This document shows, one piece after another, positions 1 through 5,738 of a stretch of 6,800 nucleotides of DNA. Below the pieces are notes generated by a model that did not search any database, had not been told where the DNA came from, and saw nothing but the letters and a program-made list of their open reading frames with translations. Within the stretch, counting starts at the first letter, position 1. Each line of letters begins with the position of its first letter. This stretch comes from CAYXDR01 sp046498185 (lineage in GTDB: Bacteria > Desulfobacterota > DSM-4660 > Desulfatiglandales > Desulfatiglandaceae), in NCBI GenBank assembly GCA_046498185.1, contig JAWOBE010000033.1:1-6800 (forward strand), read 5' to 3'. Made by a program: the position numbers and the translations under genes.

Positions 1-2486
1 TGATTGATGACCATGATGTACTGGTAAGTGCAGCCACCGGTTCAGGCAAGACATGGATAGCCTCTGAAGCCATAAGATCCTGTTTAAGAGGAGGCAGGCG
101 GGTTTGGTATGCTTCTCCTCTTAAGGCGCTTTCCAATTCTCTCTACCAGGAATTTTGCGCGGAATTCGGTGCTGAAAATTGCGGCATCTTGACAGGGGAC
201 CGAAAGGAAAACCCCGATGCACCCGTGATTGTCGGCACCACCGAAATCCTTCGAAACCAGCTCTACGATGCGATGCACACCGGCACCAGCTTGAGCTCGG
301 ATCTGGTTGTGATCGACGAAGCACACTACCTGGCGGACCCGGACAGAGGCGTTGTATGGGAGGAAGTGCTCATTTACCTGCCTGCCAGGGTGCATGTGCT
401 GTTGCTGTCGGCCACCGTTTCCAATTCCGATGAAATAGCCGGGTGGCTCGCCTCCATAAGAGGTGCCGCGCCGAAGGTGGTTTCGAGCTCCGAACGCCCG
501 GTTCCGCTGGAAATGCTTTTTTTGTCTCCGGAAGGAAATTTGATGCCTTTCAGCGGTAAAAAGGGACTCTTCCCCGGGGTGAAAAAATTTCTTCATGGGC
601 ATGCCAAGCGCAGGAAGCGTGATTTGATGAATTTCGGGCGGATTATCTCGTATCTGCGGGAATGTAATCTGCTCCCTGCGATATTTTTCCTGAAATCGAG
701 GCTCGATTGTGACCGTGCACTGGCTTCATGCCCTCCTGTACCGGGAAGGCGGCGGCTGATGGCCGGCGAGATCGGCGGGTTTGTAGAGGCCTACCCCCAC
801 CTTAAAAAGCACCGGCAGATGAAGGCGTTTATGGAATCAAGGGTGGTTTCCCACCACGGCGGGCAATTGCCGTACTGGAAGGTATTGATCGAGCGTTTGA
901 TGAGCCGCGGGTTTTTGGAAGCGATTTTTTCCACGTCCACGGTAGCCGCAGGTGTGAATTTTCCGGCAAGAACGGTCGTGTTGATGAATAGCGATCGGTT
1001 CAATGGCCGCGAGTTCGCAGATCTTACTGCGACGGAATTTCACCAGATGATCGGGCGCGCCGGGCGCAGAGGCAAGGACAGGGTGGGGTTTGCGCTGGTG
1101 ATCCCGGGGCCGTATCAGGATTTGGAGCATATCCATTCGCTTACGAAAGCCGAGCCGGAACCGATTAAAAGCCAGATCAAGATTAATTTTTCGATGACGC
1201 TTAATTTATTGCTTTCGCATCAACCCGATGAGGTCAGGGAATTGCTTGATCGTTCATTTGCAGCTTACCAGAGCCGGGAGATCTCCCCTGCATTGAATAA
1301 GAGGTGGGAAAGACTGGTTGAATCGATAAAACATATGCTTCCCGAAGCCAGGTGCGACAGCGGGGATCCGTCTGCGATTGTGGATTACATGCGGGAACGC
1401 TCCGGGTTGAGGGATCGGATCAAGGCCCTTGCCCGCCGGAGATCTGCCGGGCACCAGACAATGCTGCGTGAACTCGAACCTGGTATGATCGTAGAGCACA
1501 AAAACGGCAGGATTTACCTTGTCTGCAGGGTTTCGGTTTCCGGAGAAAGCAAAATCTACCAAGCTTGCCCTGTCAGCCAGGCAGATGCGAAGGCATGGAA
1601 AAAGGCCAGGTTGACCAGGATCAGTCCTGCCAGGATAAAGCACATTTTCAACGAACGCATAAACATTCCGAACGATTGCAGCAGGAAGCAGTTGACCGAT
1701 CTGGGGAAGTCTATAGATCCGGGTTCACTCAGCCGCCTTGAGAAAGACCGGGACGATGAAGATAAGGCGGAAACGCTGCGTCTGGAACGAATGCTCAGTG
1801 AAATGCCTTGTGAGAATTGCCCGCATTTATCGGTGTGTCATGGGTCCGGCCGGATGGAGCCCGGCTCCCCGATCGGGGAATTCCTTAGATTTCTTCCGTT
1901 GATGGAACATACGCGAGCCGGTCTCTGGATAAGCTTCCGGCGGCATCTCAGGTTTCTTCGCGATACCGGTTTTGCAACTGCCGACGGGCGCCTTACGTCC
2001 GACGGTTACTGGGCCTGCAACCTGCGCGTGGATCAGCCGCTTTTGATTGCAGAGGCTATCCGCAGGCACTGCCTTGATGATGCTTCCCCGGCCGGGCTGG
2101 CCTCCGCCCTGGCTCCATTCGTTTGGGACAGGGGAATCGAGATAGATACTCTCAGTAGTGGAGAGGCGGATGAAGCTGAGCAGTTGTTCCATAGCATGGT
2201 TGCTGGGATTGAACCTTTGAGGGATTTGCATCGTCTAAGGGGCTTCGATGCTCACCCGCTTCTTTTTTGGCCCGCAGAGGCGGTTTATATGTGGGCTTCA
2301 GGTTGTTTATGGGAACGGCTTGTGGAAACGGTAAGGGCCAACGAGGGAGACCTTGCTTCTTTGATGACCAGGACCGCCGATCACCTGAGACAGGTGGTCG
2401 GCCTCACCGAAACCCATCCGGAACTTGCAGCTCATGCAGCTGAAGCGGTGAAATTGATACTGAGAGAGCCTGTGTACATGGGTTAG
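1..2486 (+). CDS. Ski2/Mtr4-like DEAH-box SF2 helicase with DSHCT C-terminal domain (5' end outside window)
   Basis: Likely an ATP-dependent RNA (or DNA) helicase of the Ski2-like group, cytoplasmic; the bacterial substrate is unknown. The frame is open from base 3 (827 residues in the window), so the TTG at 189 is not the start: the P-loop ATGSGKT lies before it at about 33-53. Further motifs are DEAH at 315-326, SAT (motif III) at 408-416, HHGGQLP at about 855-875, a motif V-like TVAAGVNFPAR at about 939-971, and QMIGRAGRRGK (motif VI) at 1044-1076. A short beta-rich stretch beginning EPGMIVEHKNGRIYLV (about 1476-1523) sits where Ski2/Mtr4 proteins carry an inserted SH3/KOW-like domain. A cysteine cluster CENCPHLSVC (CxxCx5C) occupies 1809-1838. 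The remainder, to LREPVYMG at the end, matches the DSHCT helical domain in layout (WERLVETVRANEGDLASLMTR, then LRQVV). Only a few tens of residues before the P-loop should be missing. It faces gltX tail to tail. Actinobacterial HelY is the nearest named relative I can suggest; the family call is firm and the role is not. Confidence 0.92.
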   Translation, partial: IDDHDVLVSAATGSGKTWIASEAIRSCLRGGRRVWYASPLKALSNSLYQEFCAEFGAENCGILTGDRKENPDAPVIVGTTEILRNQLYDAMHTGTSLSSDLVVIDEAHYLADPDRGVVWEEVLIYLPARVHVLLLSATVSNSDEIAGWLASIRGAAPKVVSSSERPVPLEMLFLSPEGNLMPFSGKKGLFPGVKKFLHGHAKRRKRDLMNFGRIISYLRECNLLPAIFFLKSRLDCDRALASCPPVPGRRRLMAGEIGGFVEAYPHLKKHRQMKAFMESRVVSHHGGQLPYWKVLIERLMSRGFLEAIFSTSTVAAGVNFPARTVVLMNSDRFNGREFADLTATEFHQMIGRAGRRGKDRVGFALVIPGPYQDLEHIHSLTKAEPEPIKSQIKINFSMTLNLLLSHQPDEVRELLDRSFAAYQSREISPALNKRWERLVESIKHMLPEARCDSGDPSAIVDYMRERSGLRDRIKALARRRSAGHQTMLRELEPGMIVEHKNGRIYLVCRVSVSGESKIYQACPVSQADAKAWKKARLTRISPARIKHIFNERINIPNDCSRKQLTDLGKSIDPGSLSRLEKDRDDEDKAETLRLERMLSEMPCENCPHLSVCHGSGRMEPGSPIGEFLRFLPLMEHTRAGLWISFRRHLRFLRDTGFATADGRLTSDGYWACNLRVDQPLLIAEAIRRHCLDDASPAGLASALAPFVWDRGIEIDTLSSGEADEAEQLFHSMVAGIEPLRDLHRLRGFDAHPLLFWPAEAVYMWASGCLWERLVETVRANEGDLASLMTRTADHLRQVVGLTETHPELAAHAAEAVKLILREPVYMG

Positions 2487-2517
2487 CAATCCGCCGGGGG
2501 AACCATGGCCGCCCTGT
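2487..2517. other. Convergent intergenic gap without a visible terminator
   Basis: These 31 bases separate the stop codons of the + strand helicase (TAG) and the - strand gltX (TGA). They are GC-rich and contain the short palindrome CCATGG but no stem followed by a T-run on either strand. No intrinsic terminator is seen here. Termination may be Rho-dependent, or the two transcripts may overlap at their 3' ends. Confidence 0.5.
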
Positions 2518-3933
2518 TCAGGAGCTCTCCTTATCCCGGATATGTTTGAGCGCTTTTTCGATCCTCCCGATGGTTTTTGCTTTTCCCAAAACTTCCATAA
2601 CCTCGAACAGTCCCGGGCTGACCGTTGTTCCTGTCAGCGCCACCCGCAAAGGCTGGGCGATCTCTTTCATTTTAAGGCCGGAATGCTCGATAAATTCCGA
2701 AAAGGCTCCTTCGAGGTCATGTCCGCTGAAGGAATCAAGTGATTTAAGACGATCAGCCATTTGTTCAAGGATCGGGTAGGTCTCTTGAGTCAGGAATTTT
2801 TTTGAAGCCTTGGGGTTGAATTCCAAGTTTTCAACAAAATAAAAGGCGGCTTTTTCAGCCATTTCCACCAGGGTTTTGCTTCTGGCTTTCAACGTGCCTA
2901 CGGCGGCGGCCAGCGTGAGGGGTGGAAGATTCGAAAAGCCCAGTTTTTCCAAAAACGGTGCGATTTGCCCGGCGAGGTATTCATCGTCGGATTCCTGGAT
3001 ATATTTGGCGTTTAAATCAAGCAACTTTTCGGTGTTGAAAACGCCGGCGGACTTCCCGACATTTTCCAGACTGAATTTTTCAATTAATTCTTCGATTGCA
3101 AATTTTTCCTGGTCCCCGTAAGACCAGCCGAGGCGCACCAGCGCATTAAGCAATGCCTGCGGAAGGTAGCCCATATCGCGGTATGCCAGCACGGACATCG
3201 CTCCATGGCGTTTGCTGAGCCTCTTTTTGTCCGGACCGAGTATCATCGGCACGTGCGCATATTCCGGTATGGGCGCGCCAATCGCCTGATAGATCTGGAT
3301 CTGGCGGGGTGTGTTCATCACGTGGTCTTCGCCGCGTATGATAAGATTTATTCCCAGATCTATGTCGTCGGCTACCACCGCAAGGTGGTATGTGGGACTT
3401 CCATCTGACCTGCGGAGGATCAGGTCGTCCAATTCACGGTTATCGAAACTTTTCGGCCCTTTAACCAGGTCGTTAAACCGGGTGAAGCCATCGATCGGGG
3501 TTTTCAGACGTACCACGGAACCAGGTGCAGGTCCCAGAGCCAGTTCGCGGCATCTTCCGTCATATTTGGGTTTGAGGCCTTTTGCCGAGGCCTCCTGGCG
3601 CATTTTTTCCAAGTCTTCGGGAGAACAGTGGCAGTGATACGCTTTGCCTTCCGCTAGCAGCTTCTCTATCGTTTGATTATAAAGGTCGTAGCGCTCGGAT
3701 TGAAAATAAGGGCCTTCATCCCAGTCGAGCCCAAGCCAGGTCATGGATTCAATGATCGCGCTGGTTGCTTCAGGTGTCGATCTTTGGGTGTCCGTGTCTT
3801 CGATCCGTAAAATAAATTTACCCTCGTGCCGACGGGTGAGGAGCCAGTTGAAAAGTGCCGTGCGGGCACCTCCGATATGTAAGTAGCCGGTCGGACTGGG
3901 CGGAAATCTGGTAACCATATGGTTTAGAGGCAT
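2518..3933 (-). CDS. gltX: Glutamyl-tRNA synthetase (class I)
   Basis: Charges tRNA(Glu) with glutamate using ATP; cytoplasmic and essential. At 471 residues it is the usual bacterial length. It opens with VTRFPPSPTGYLHIGGARTA, which contains the HIGH-type motif (HIGG, residues 19-22). The KMSKS-type loop is KKRLSKRHG at about 236-244, and the acceptor-binding part has DGSPTYHLAVVADD (177-190) and IRGEDHVMNTPRQI (199-212). The anticodon-binding helical half follows to the C-terminus. The zinc-site region keeps C101, C103 and C128, but the position of the fourth ligand (His in E. coli) is E130. I chose the ATG at 3933 because TAGGAAGG lies 9 bases before it; the next ATG, at residue 6, has no such site, although homologues often begin near there. 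It is second in a unit with the upstream FmdE-family gene, 14 bases away. Whether it also charges tRNA(Gln) cannot be told from this window. Confidence 0.98.
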   Translation of the reverse strand: MPLNHMVTRFPPSPTGYLHIGGARTALFNWLLTRRHEGKFILRIEDTDTQRSTPEATSAIIESMTWLGLDWDEGPYFQSERYDLYNQTIEKLLAEGKAYHCHCSPEDLEKMRQEASAKGLKPKYDGRCRELALGPAPGSVVRLKTPIDGFTRFNDLVKGPKSFDNRELDDLILRRSDGSPTYHLAVVADDIDLGINLIIRGEDHVMNTPRQIQIYQAIGAPIPEYAHVPMILGPDKKRLSKRHGAMSVLAYRDMGYLPQALLNALVRLGWSYGDQEKFAIEELIEKFSLENVGKSAGVFNTEKLLDLNAKYIQESDDEYLAGQIAPFLEKLGFSNLPPLTLAAAVGTLKARSKTLVEMAEKAAFYFVENLEFNPKASKKFLTQETYPILEQMADRLKSLDSFSGHDLEGAFSEFIEHSGLKMKEIAQPLRVALTGTTVSPGLFEVMEVLGKAKTIGRIEKALKHIRDKESS

Positions 3934-3942
3934 TTTGAATGT

Positions 3943-3949
3943 CCTTCCT
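3943..3949 (-). promoter_or_regulatory. gltX ribosome-binding site overlapping the upstream stop codon
   Basis: On the minus strand AGGAAGG ends 9 bases before the gltX ATG, and its first AG belong to the TAG stop of the FmdE-family gene. This decides the gltX start in favour of the first ATG over the one five codons later. It also suggests that ribosomes finishing the upstream gene can help start gltX. Confidence 0.8.
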
Positions 3950-4574
3950 AAAAACGGGATTCGAGTTGCTCAAAACAAGGTATGCAAAGGGTGCGACCCT
4001 GAAACCTGCGGGTGCGTGTCTCCATCACGGACTCACCGCACCGCTCGCACAAGAGGCTTTTGGCAATTCTTGCTTTTTGCGGCAGGGGCAGGAGGGTTTC
4101 CTTGACGTCAAAAAGTTTTTCGATAGGGCAACTCATAATTTTGTTGATAACTTTATTTTTTGTTTCCTTCAGCTGAAGAGCCTCTTCATCTGTTAAGCCA
4201 TGTTCCTGCATTTTTCGGTAAAGGGGGTCAAGGAGTGGCTTGAATTCGTTCCTGACTTCATCCCTACCTACAAGTCTTGCGGATTTACCATCGCGCCTGC
4301 GGTAAAATGAAAATGCGGTTTTGCCGAAATCGCGGTGAATCAGGTTCCCTTTCCCGAAGGTACAGCCGGTGAGGAATTGAATCGCATCGACTGCACACAT
4401 GTCCGTTTCCACGATCGCCACAATTTCTTCGTCGGATGATTTCCCGAGTTCAATTAACACCCACTCGGCGGCGCGTATGCCGGTAGCCAACCCCGGACAC
4501 CAGTGGCCATGGAATGCAATCGTCTGCCGTATCAATTCCTCGGATAAAATCTTTGTTCTCATGTGTAGTTTCAT
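3948..4574 (-). CDS. FmdE-family protein with C-terminal zinc finger
   Basis: A 208-residue member of the family named after subunit E of formylmethanofuran dehydrogenase (Pfam FmdE). The N-terminal core holds the signature FHGHWCPGLATGIRAAEW (21-38), then ETDMCAVDAIQFLTGCTFGKGN (about 56-77) with C60 and C71, and RDFGKTAFSFYRR (81-93). The middle (about 105-165) is a helical linker rich in charged residues. The tail carries C176-x2-C179 and C197-x2-C200, the four cysteines of a treble-clef-like zinc finger known from structures in this family. No other formylmethanofuran dehydrogenase subunit is present, so the name should not be read as a function; in non-methanogens the substrate is unknown. 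It is first in a unit with gltX (14-base gap). The start is uncertain: neither the ATG at 4574 nor the one at 4562 (MRTKILSEE) has a clear ribosome-binding site. Confidence 0.93.
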   Translation of the reverse strand: MKLHMRTKILSEELIRQTIAFHGHWCPGLATGIRAAEWVLIELGKSSDEEIVAIVETDMCAVDAIQFLTGCTFGKGNLIHRDFGKTAFSFYRRRDGKSARLVGRDEVRNEFKPLLDPLYRKMQEHGLTDEEALQLKETKNKVINKIMSCPIEKLFDVKETLLPLPQKARIAKSLLCERCGESVMETRTRRFQGRTLCIPCFEQLESRF

Positions 4575-4599
4575 AGCGGAAATGCGCTGAGAGGGTCAA
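4570..4599 (-). promoter_or_regulatory. Possible promoter of the FmdE-gltX unit
   Basis: On the minus strand TTGACC (4599-4594) is followed after 18 bases by TATGAA (4575-4570), a fair sigma-70-like pair. If used, transcription would begin close to the second in-frame ATG (4562-4560), giving a transcript with almost no leader and making the first ATG unusable. This fits the lack of a ribosome-binding site but is weak by itself. Confidence 0.2.
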
Positions 4600-4626
4600 G
4601 GCTTTTTCGTTTCCCAGGTTTTTTTC

Positions 4627-4655
4627 TTGACAGCTTCAGAAATCGATGTTAATCG
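4627..4655 (+). promoter_or_regulatory. Possible promoter of the GntR gene (perfect -35, poor -10)
   Basis: TTGACA at 4627-4632 is a perfect -35 box, about 70 bases before the GntR start codon. At the expected distance (17 bases) the sequence is TAATCG, a poor -10. The ATCGAT boxes cover the position of the -10, so a bound protein there would block RNA polymerase. Confidence 0.3.
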
Positions 4656-4657
4656 AT
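4642..4657. promoter_or_regulatory. Palindromic operator candidate (ATCGAT-N4-ATCGAT)
   Basis: Two ATCGAT boxes, each itself palindromic, lie at 4642-4647 and 4652-4657, giving a 16-bp inverted repeat with 6-bp arms. The same units also form a direct repeat of AATCGAT with 10-bp spacing, one helical turn. GntR/FadR-type dimers bind short palindromes of about this length, and this one sits over the presumed -10 of the regulator's own gene, so autoregulation is a natural guess. No copy is found before the binding-protein gene. Confidence 0.35.
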
Positions 4658-4661
4658 AGAT

Positions 4662-4694
4662 AAACCGCAGACAGACCGCAAACAAACCACAAGG
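4662..4694 (+). repeat. Three imperfect 11-bp tandem repeats in the GntR leader
   Basis: AAACCGCAGAC (4662-4672), AGACCGCAAAC (4673-4683) and AAACCACAAGG (4684-4694) follow each other without a gap. The first two share 9 of 11 positions; the third shares 7 with each. They fill the space between the ATCGAT palindrome and the start codon, and the last unit runs into the ribosome-binding site. They may be half-sites stacked on one DNA face, a leader RNA element, or simple low-complexity sequence. Confidence 0.45.
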
Positions 4695-4696
4695 GA
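4691..4696 (+). promoter_or_regulatory. Ribosome-binding site of the GntR gene
   Basis: AAGGGA stands 5 bases before the ATG at 4702 and supports that start. Confidence 0.65.
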
Positions 4697-4701
4697 ACCA
4701 A

Positions 4702-5505
4702 ATGAACGGATATGAAACGGATTTCGCGATCACGATTTCGAAACTGAAACCGGCCGATCAGGTTCTCAAATATTTTAAGGATGCGACAACAAAGGGCGGG
4801 CTTGCTCCCGGAGATTGCCTGTTGCCGGAGCGCGATCTGGCGGAGAAAATCGGCGTCAGCCGTGCCAGTTTACGGGAAACTTTGCGTGCCCTTGAAATCC
4901 TGGGTCTTACTTTAAGTGTTCCGGGCCAGGGCTCATACATCCTTCCACCCAATTTCCGTTCACTCTCGTCGTTTTTCGAGCTGATCCTGTCTTTGAAGCC
5001 AGCGCTTTCTGAAAATATCCTGGAATTCCGCCTGACGCTTGAATGCGAAGCGGTCAAGCTGGCCACCAAGCGCGCCACTCCTGAAGAACTCGCGCACATC
5101 AAGGAAATTATCGATCGTATGCCTGGAACCCTTAACAGAAGTCAACTAGGAGTTGACGCGGATTTCGAGTTTCATAAAGCTATCATGAGGGCGACCCACA
5201 ACGATTTGTTTGTATTCGTTTATGAAATAATTGAAACACTTTTAAAACGAAGTCATTACGAACGGCGGATAGGTGTGCTCTATGTTTCGGGCGTGGGAGA
5301 AAAGTTCATAGACGTTCACCGGCGTGTTTATGATGCCTTGATGGAAGGGGATGAGAACAATGCGGTTCAAAGAATGAGGGAACATTTTCTGGAGATAAAC
5401 CGTTTATTGCATAAGAATGACTGCTCCGTAAAAAATCCCCAAGACTGTCATGCTGGTCCCGGATCGTGGTTAGTGATGACGGATTTGGCATCCAGAAATG
5501 GTTGA
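4702..5505 (+). CDS. GntR-family regulator, FadR/FCD subfamily
   Basis: A 267-residue DNA-binding regulator. Residues about 15-82 form the winged helix, with PERDLAEKIGVSR and LRETLRALEILGL as the helix-turn-helix and PGQGSYI as the wing. Residues about 104-235 are the all-helical FCD ligand domain. The metal-ligand set of FCD proteins can be read: D154 and H158 (in DADFEFHKAI), H206 (in DVHRRVYDAL) and H228 (in MREHFLEI), so a metal-assisted carboxylate effector is likely by family knowledge. A tail of about 33 residues after the FCD domain, with two cysteines (C241, C249), resembles nothing I know. It lies just upstream of, and points towards, a TRAP binding-protein gene, and proteins of this subfamily often control the neighbouring organic-acid transporter. 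It is divergent from the FmdE-gltX unit and could bind the palindrome at 4642-4657. The effector is not identifiable. Confidence 0.95.
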   Translation: MNGYETDFAITISKLKPADQVLKYFKDATTKGGLAPGDCLLPERDLAEKIGVSRASLRETLRALEILGLTLSVPGQGSYILPPNFRSLSSFFELILSLKPALSENILEFRLTLECEAVKLATKRATPEELAHIKEIIDRMPGTLNRSQLGVDADFEFHKAIMRATHNDLFVFVYEIIETLLKRSHYERRIGVLYVSGVGEKFIDVHRRVYDALMEGDENNAVQRMREHFLEINRLLHKNDCSVKNPQDCHAGPGSWLVMTDLASRNG

Positions 5506-5671
5506 TTTCACAGGCCCCAGCTTTCGCTAGAATGACGACGGGGAGTTCTTACGAAGCCATCAAAAATGATACAGCAAATGGAAGGAAATCAGCTATGCCT
5601 GTGATGCGCTTGAGAAAGCTTTTGAGGTATATTTTGGACTTTTAAGATTTTTCCAAATGTTTTTAATATTA

Positions 5672-5695
5672 TATGGTATTCATTAAATATCCATA
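5672..5695. promoter_or_regulatory. Inverted repeat before the binding-protein gene
   Basis: TATGG (5672-5676) and CCATA (5691-5695) form perfect 5-bp arms with a 14-base spacer, partly overlapping the TATTAT -10-like box and 43 bases before the start codon. The location suits a repressor site. The arms are short in AT-rich sequence and do not resemble the ATCGAT palindrome before the GntR gene, so both being sites for the same protein is doubtful. Confidence 0.25.
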
Positions 5696-5726
5696 ATTTT
5701 TGAATAGTTTTATCAAACTTAAAATT

Positions 5727-5732
5727 AGGAGG
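5727..5732 (+). promoter_or_regulatory. Strong ribosome-binding site deciding the binding-protein start
   Basis: A perfect AGGAGG lies 6 bases before the ATG at 5739. It places the start there and not at the in-frame TTG at 5700, which would put residues NSFIKLKIRRLK in front of the signal peptide. Confidence 0.9.
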
Positions 5733-5738
5733 TTGAAA

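Larger units (their letters stand above)
5506..5738 (+). other. Leader region before the TRAP binding-protein gene
   Basis: This stretch of 233 bases contains no convincing gene. Its first half has ordinary composition and a 37-codon open frame at 5532-5645 with no ribosome-binding site at its first ATG. From about 5625 it becomes AT-rich: bases 5641-5700 have 9 G or C in 60. I see no stem with a T-run that would end the GntR transcript. A TATTAT box at 5667-5672 could be a -10, but no good -35 lies at the right distance. Confidence 0.6.

Noticed and set aside
189..191. TTG at 189 as the start of the helicase
   Set aside because: The frame stays open back to base 3, and the Walker A motif ATGSGKT is encoded before 189, so the start is outside the window.
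84..602. 172-codon open frame on the minus strand inside the helicase gene
   Set aside because: It lies fully antisense to well-conserved helicase motifs, has no recognisable domain, and is a shadow of the plus-strand codon pattern. The other minus-strand frames within 791-2489 are rejected for the same reason.
2438..2452. Inverted repeat around CAGCT...AGCTG near the helicase 3' end as a terminator
   Set aside because: The stem has only 5 bp, lies inside coding sequence, and has no T-run after it.
1..2486. Helicase as part of a defence system (Lhr-, Z1- or DISARM-like)
   Set aside because: There is no nuclease, methylase or other defence partner beside it in the window, and its architecture is that of stand-alone Ski2-like proteins. 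The upstream side is not visible.
3948..4574. FmdE homologue as evidence of methanogenesis or a formylmethanofuran pathway
   Set aside because: No other subunit or pathway gene is present, and FmdE-family proteins with a C-terminal zinc finger occur widely in non-methanogens.
4601..4626. T-rich stretch in the divergent region as an intrinsic terminator
   Set aside because: No GC-rich stem precedes the T-runs, and no plus-strand gene ends here that would need one.
5700..5702. TTG at 5700 as the start of the TRAP binding protein
   Set aside because: AGGAGG lies just before the ATG at 5739, and a start at 5700 would put 13 extra residues before the signal peptide.
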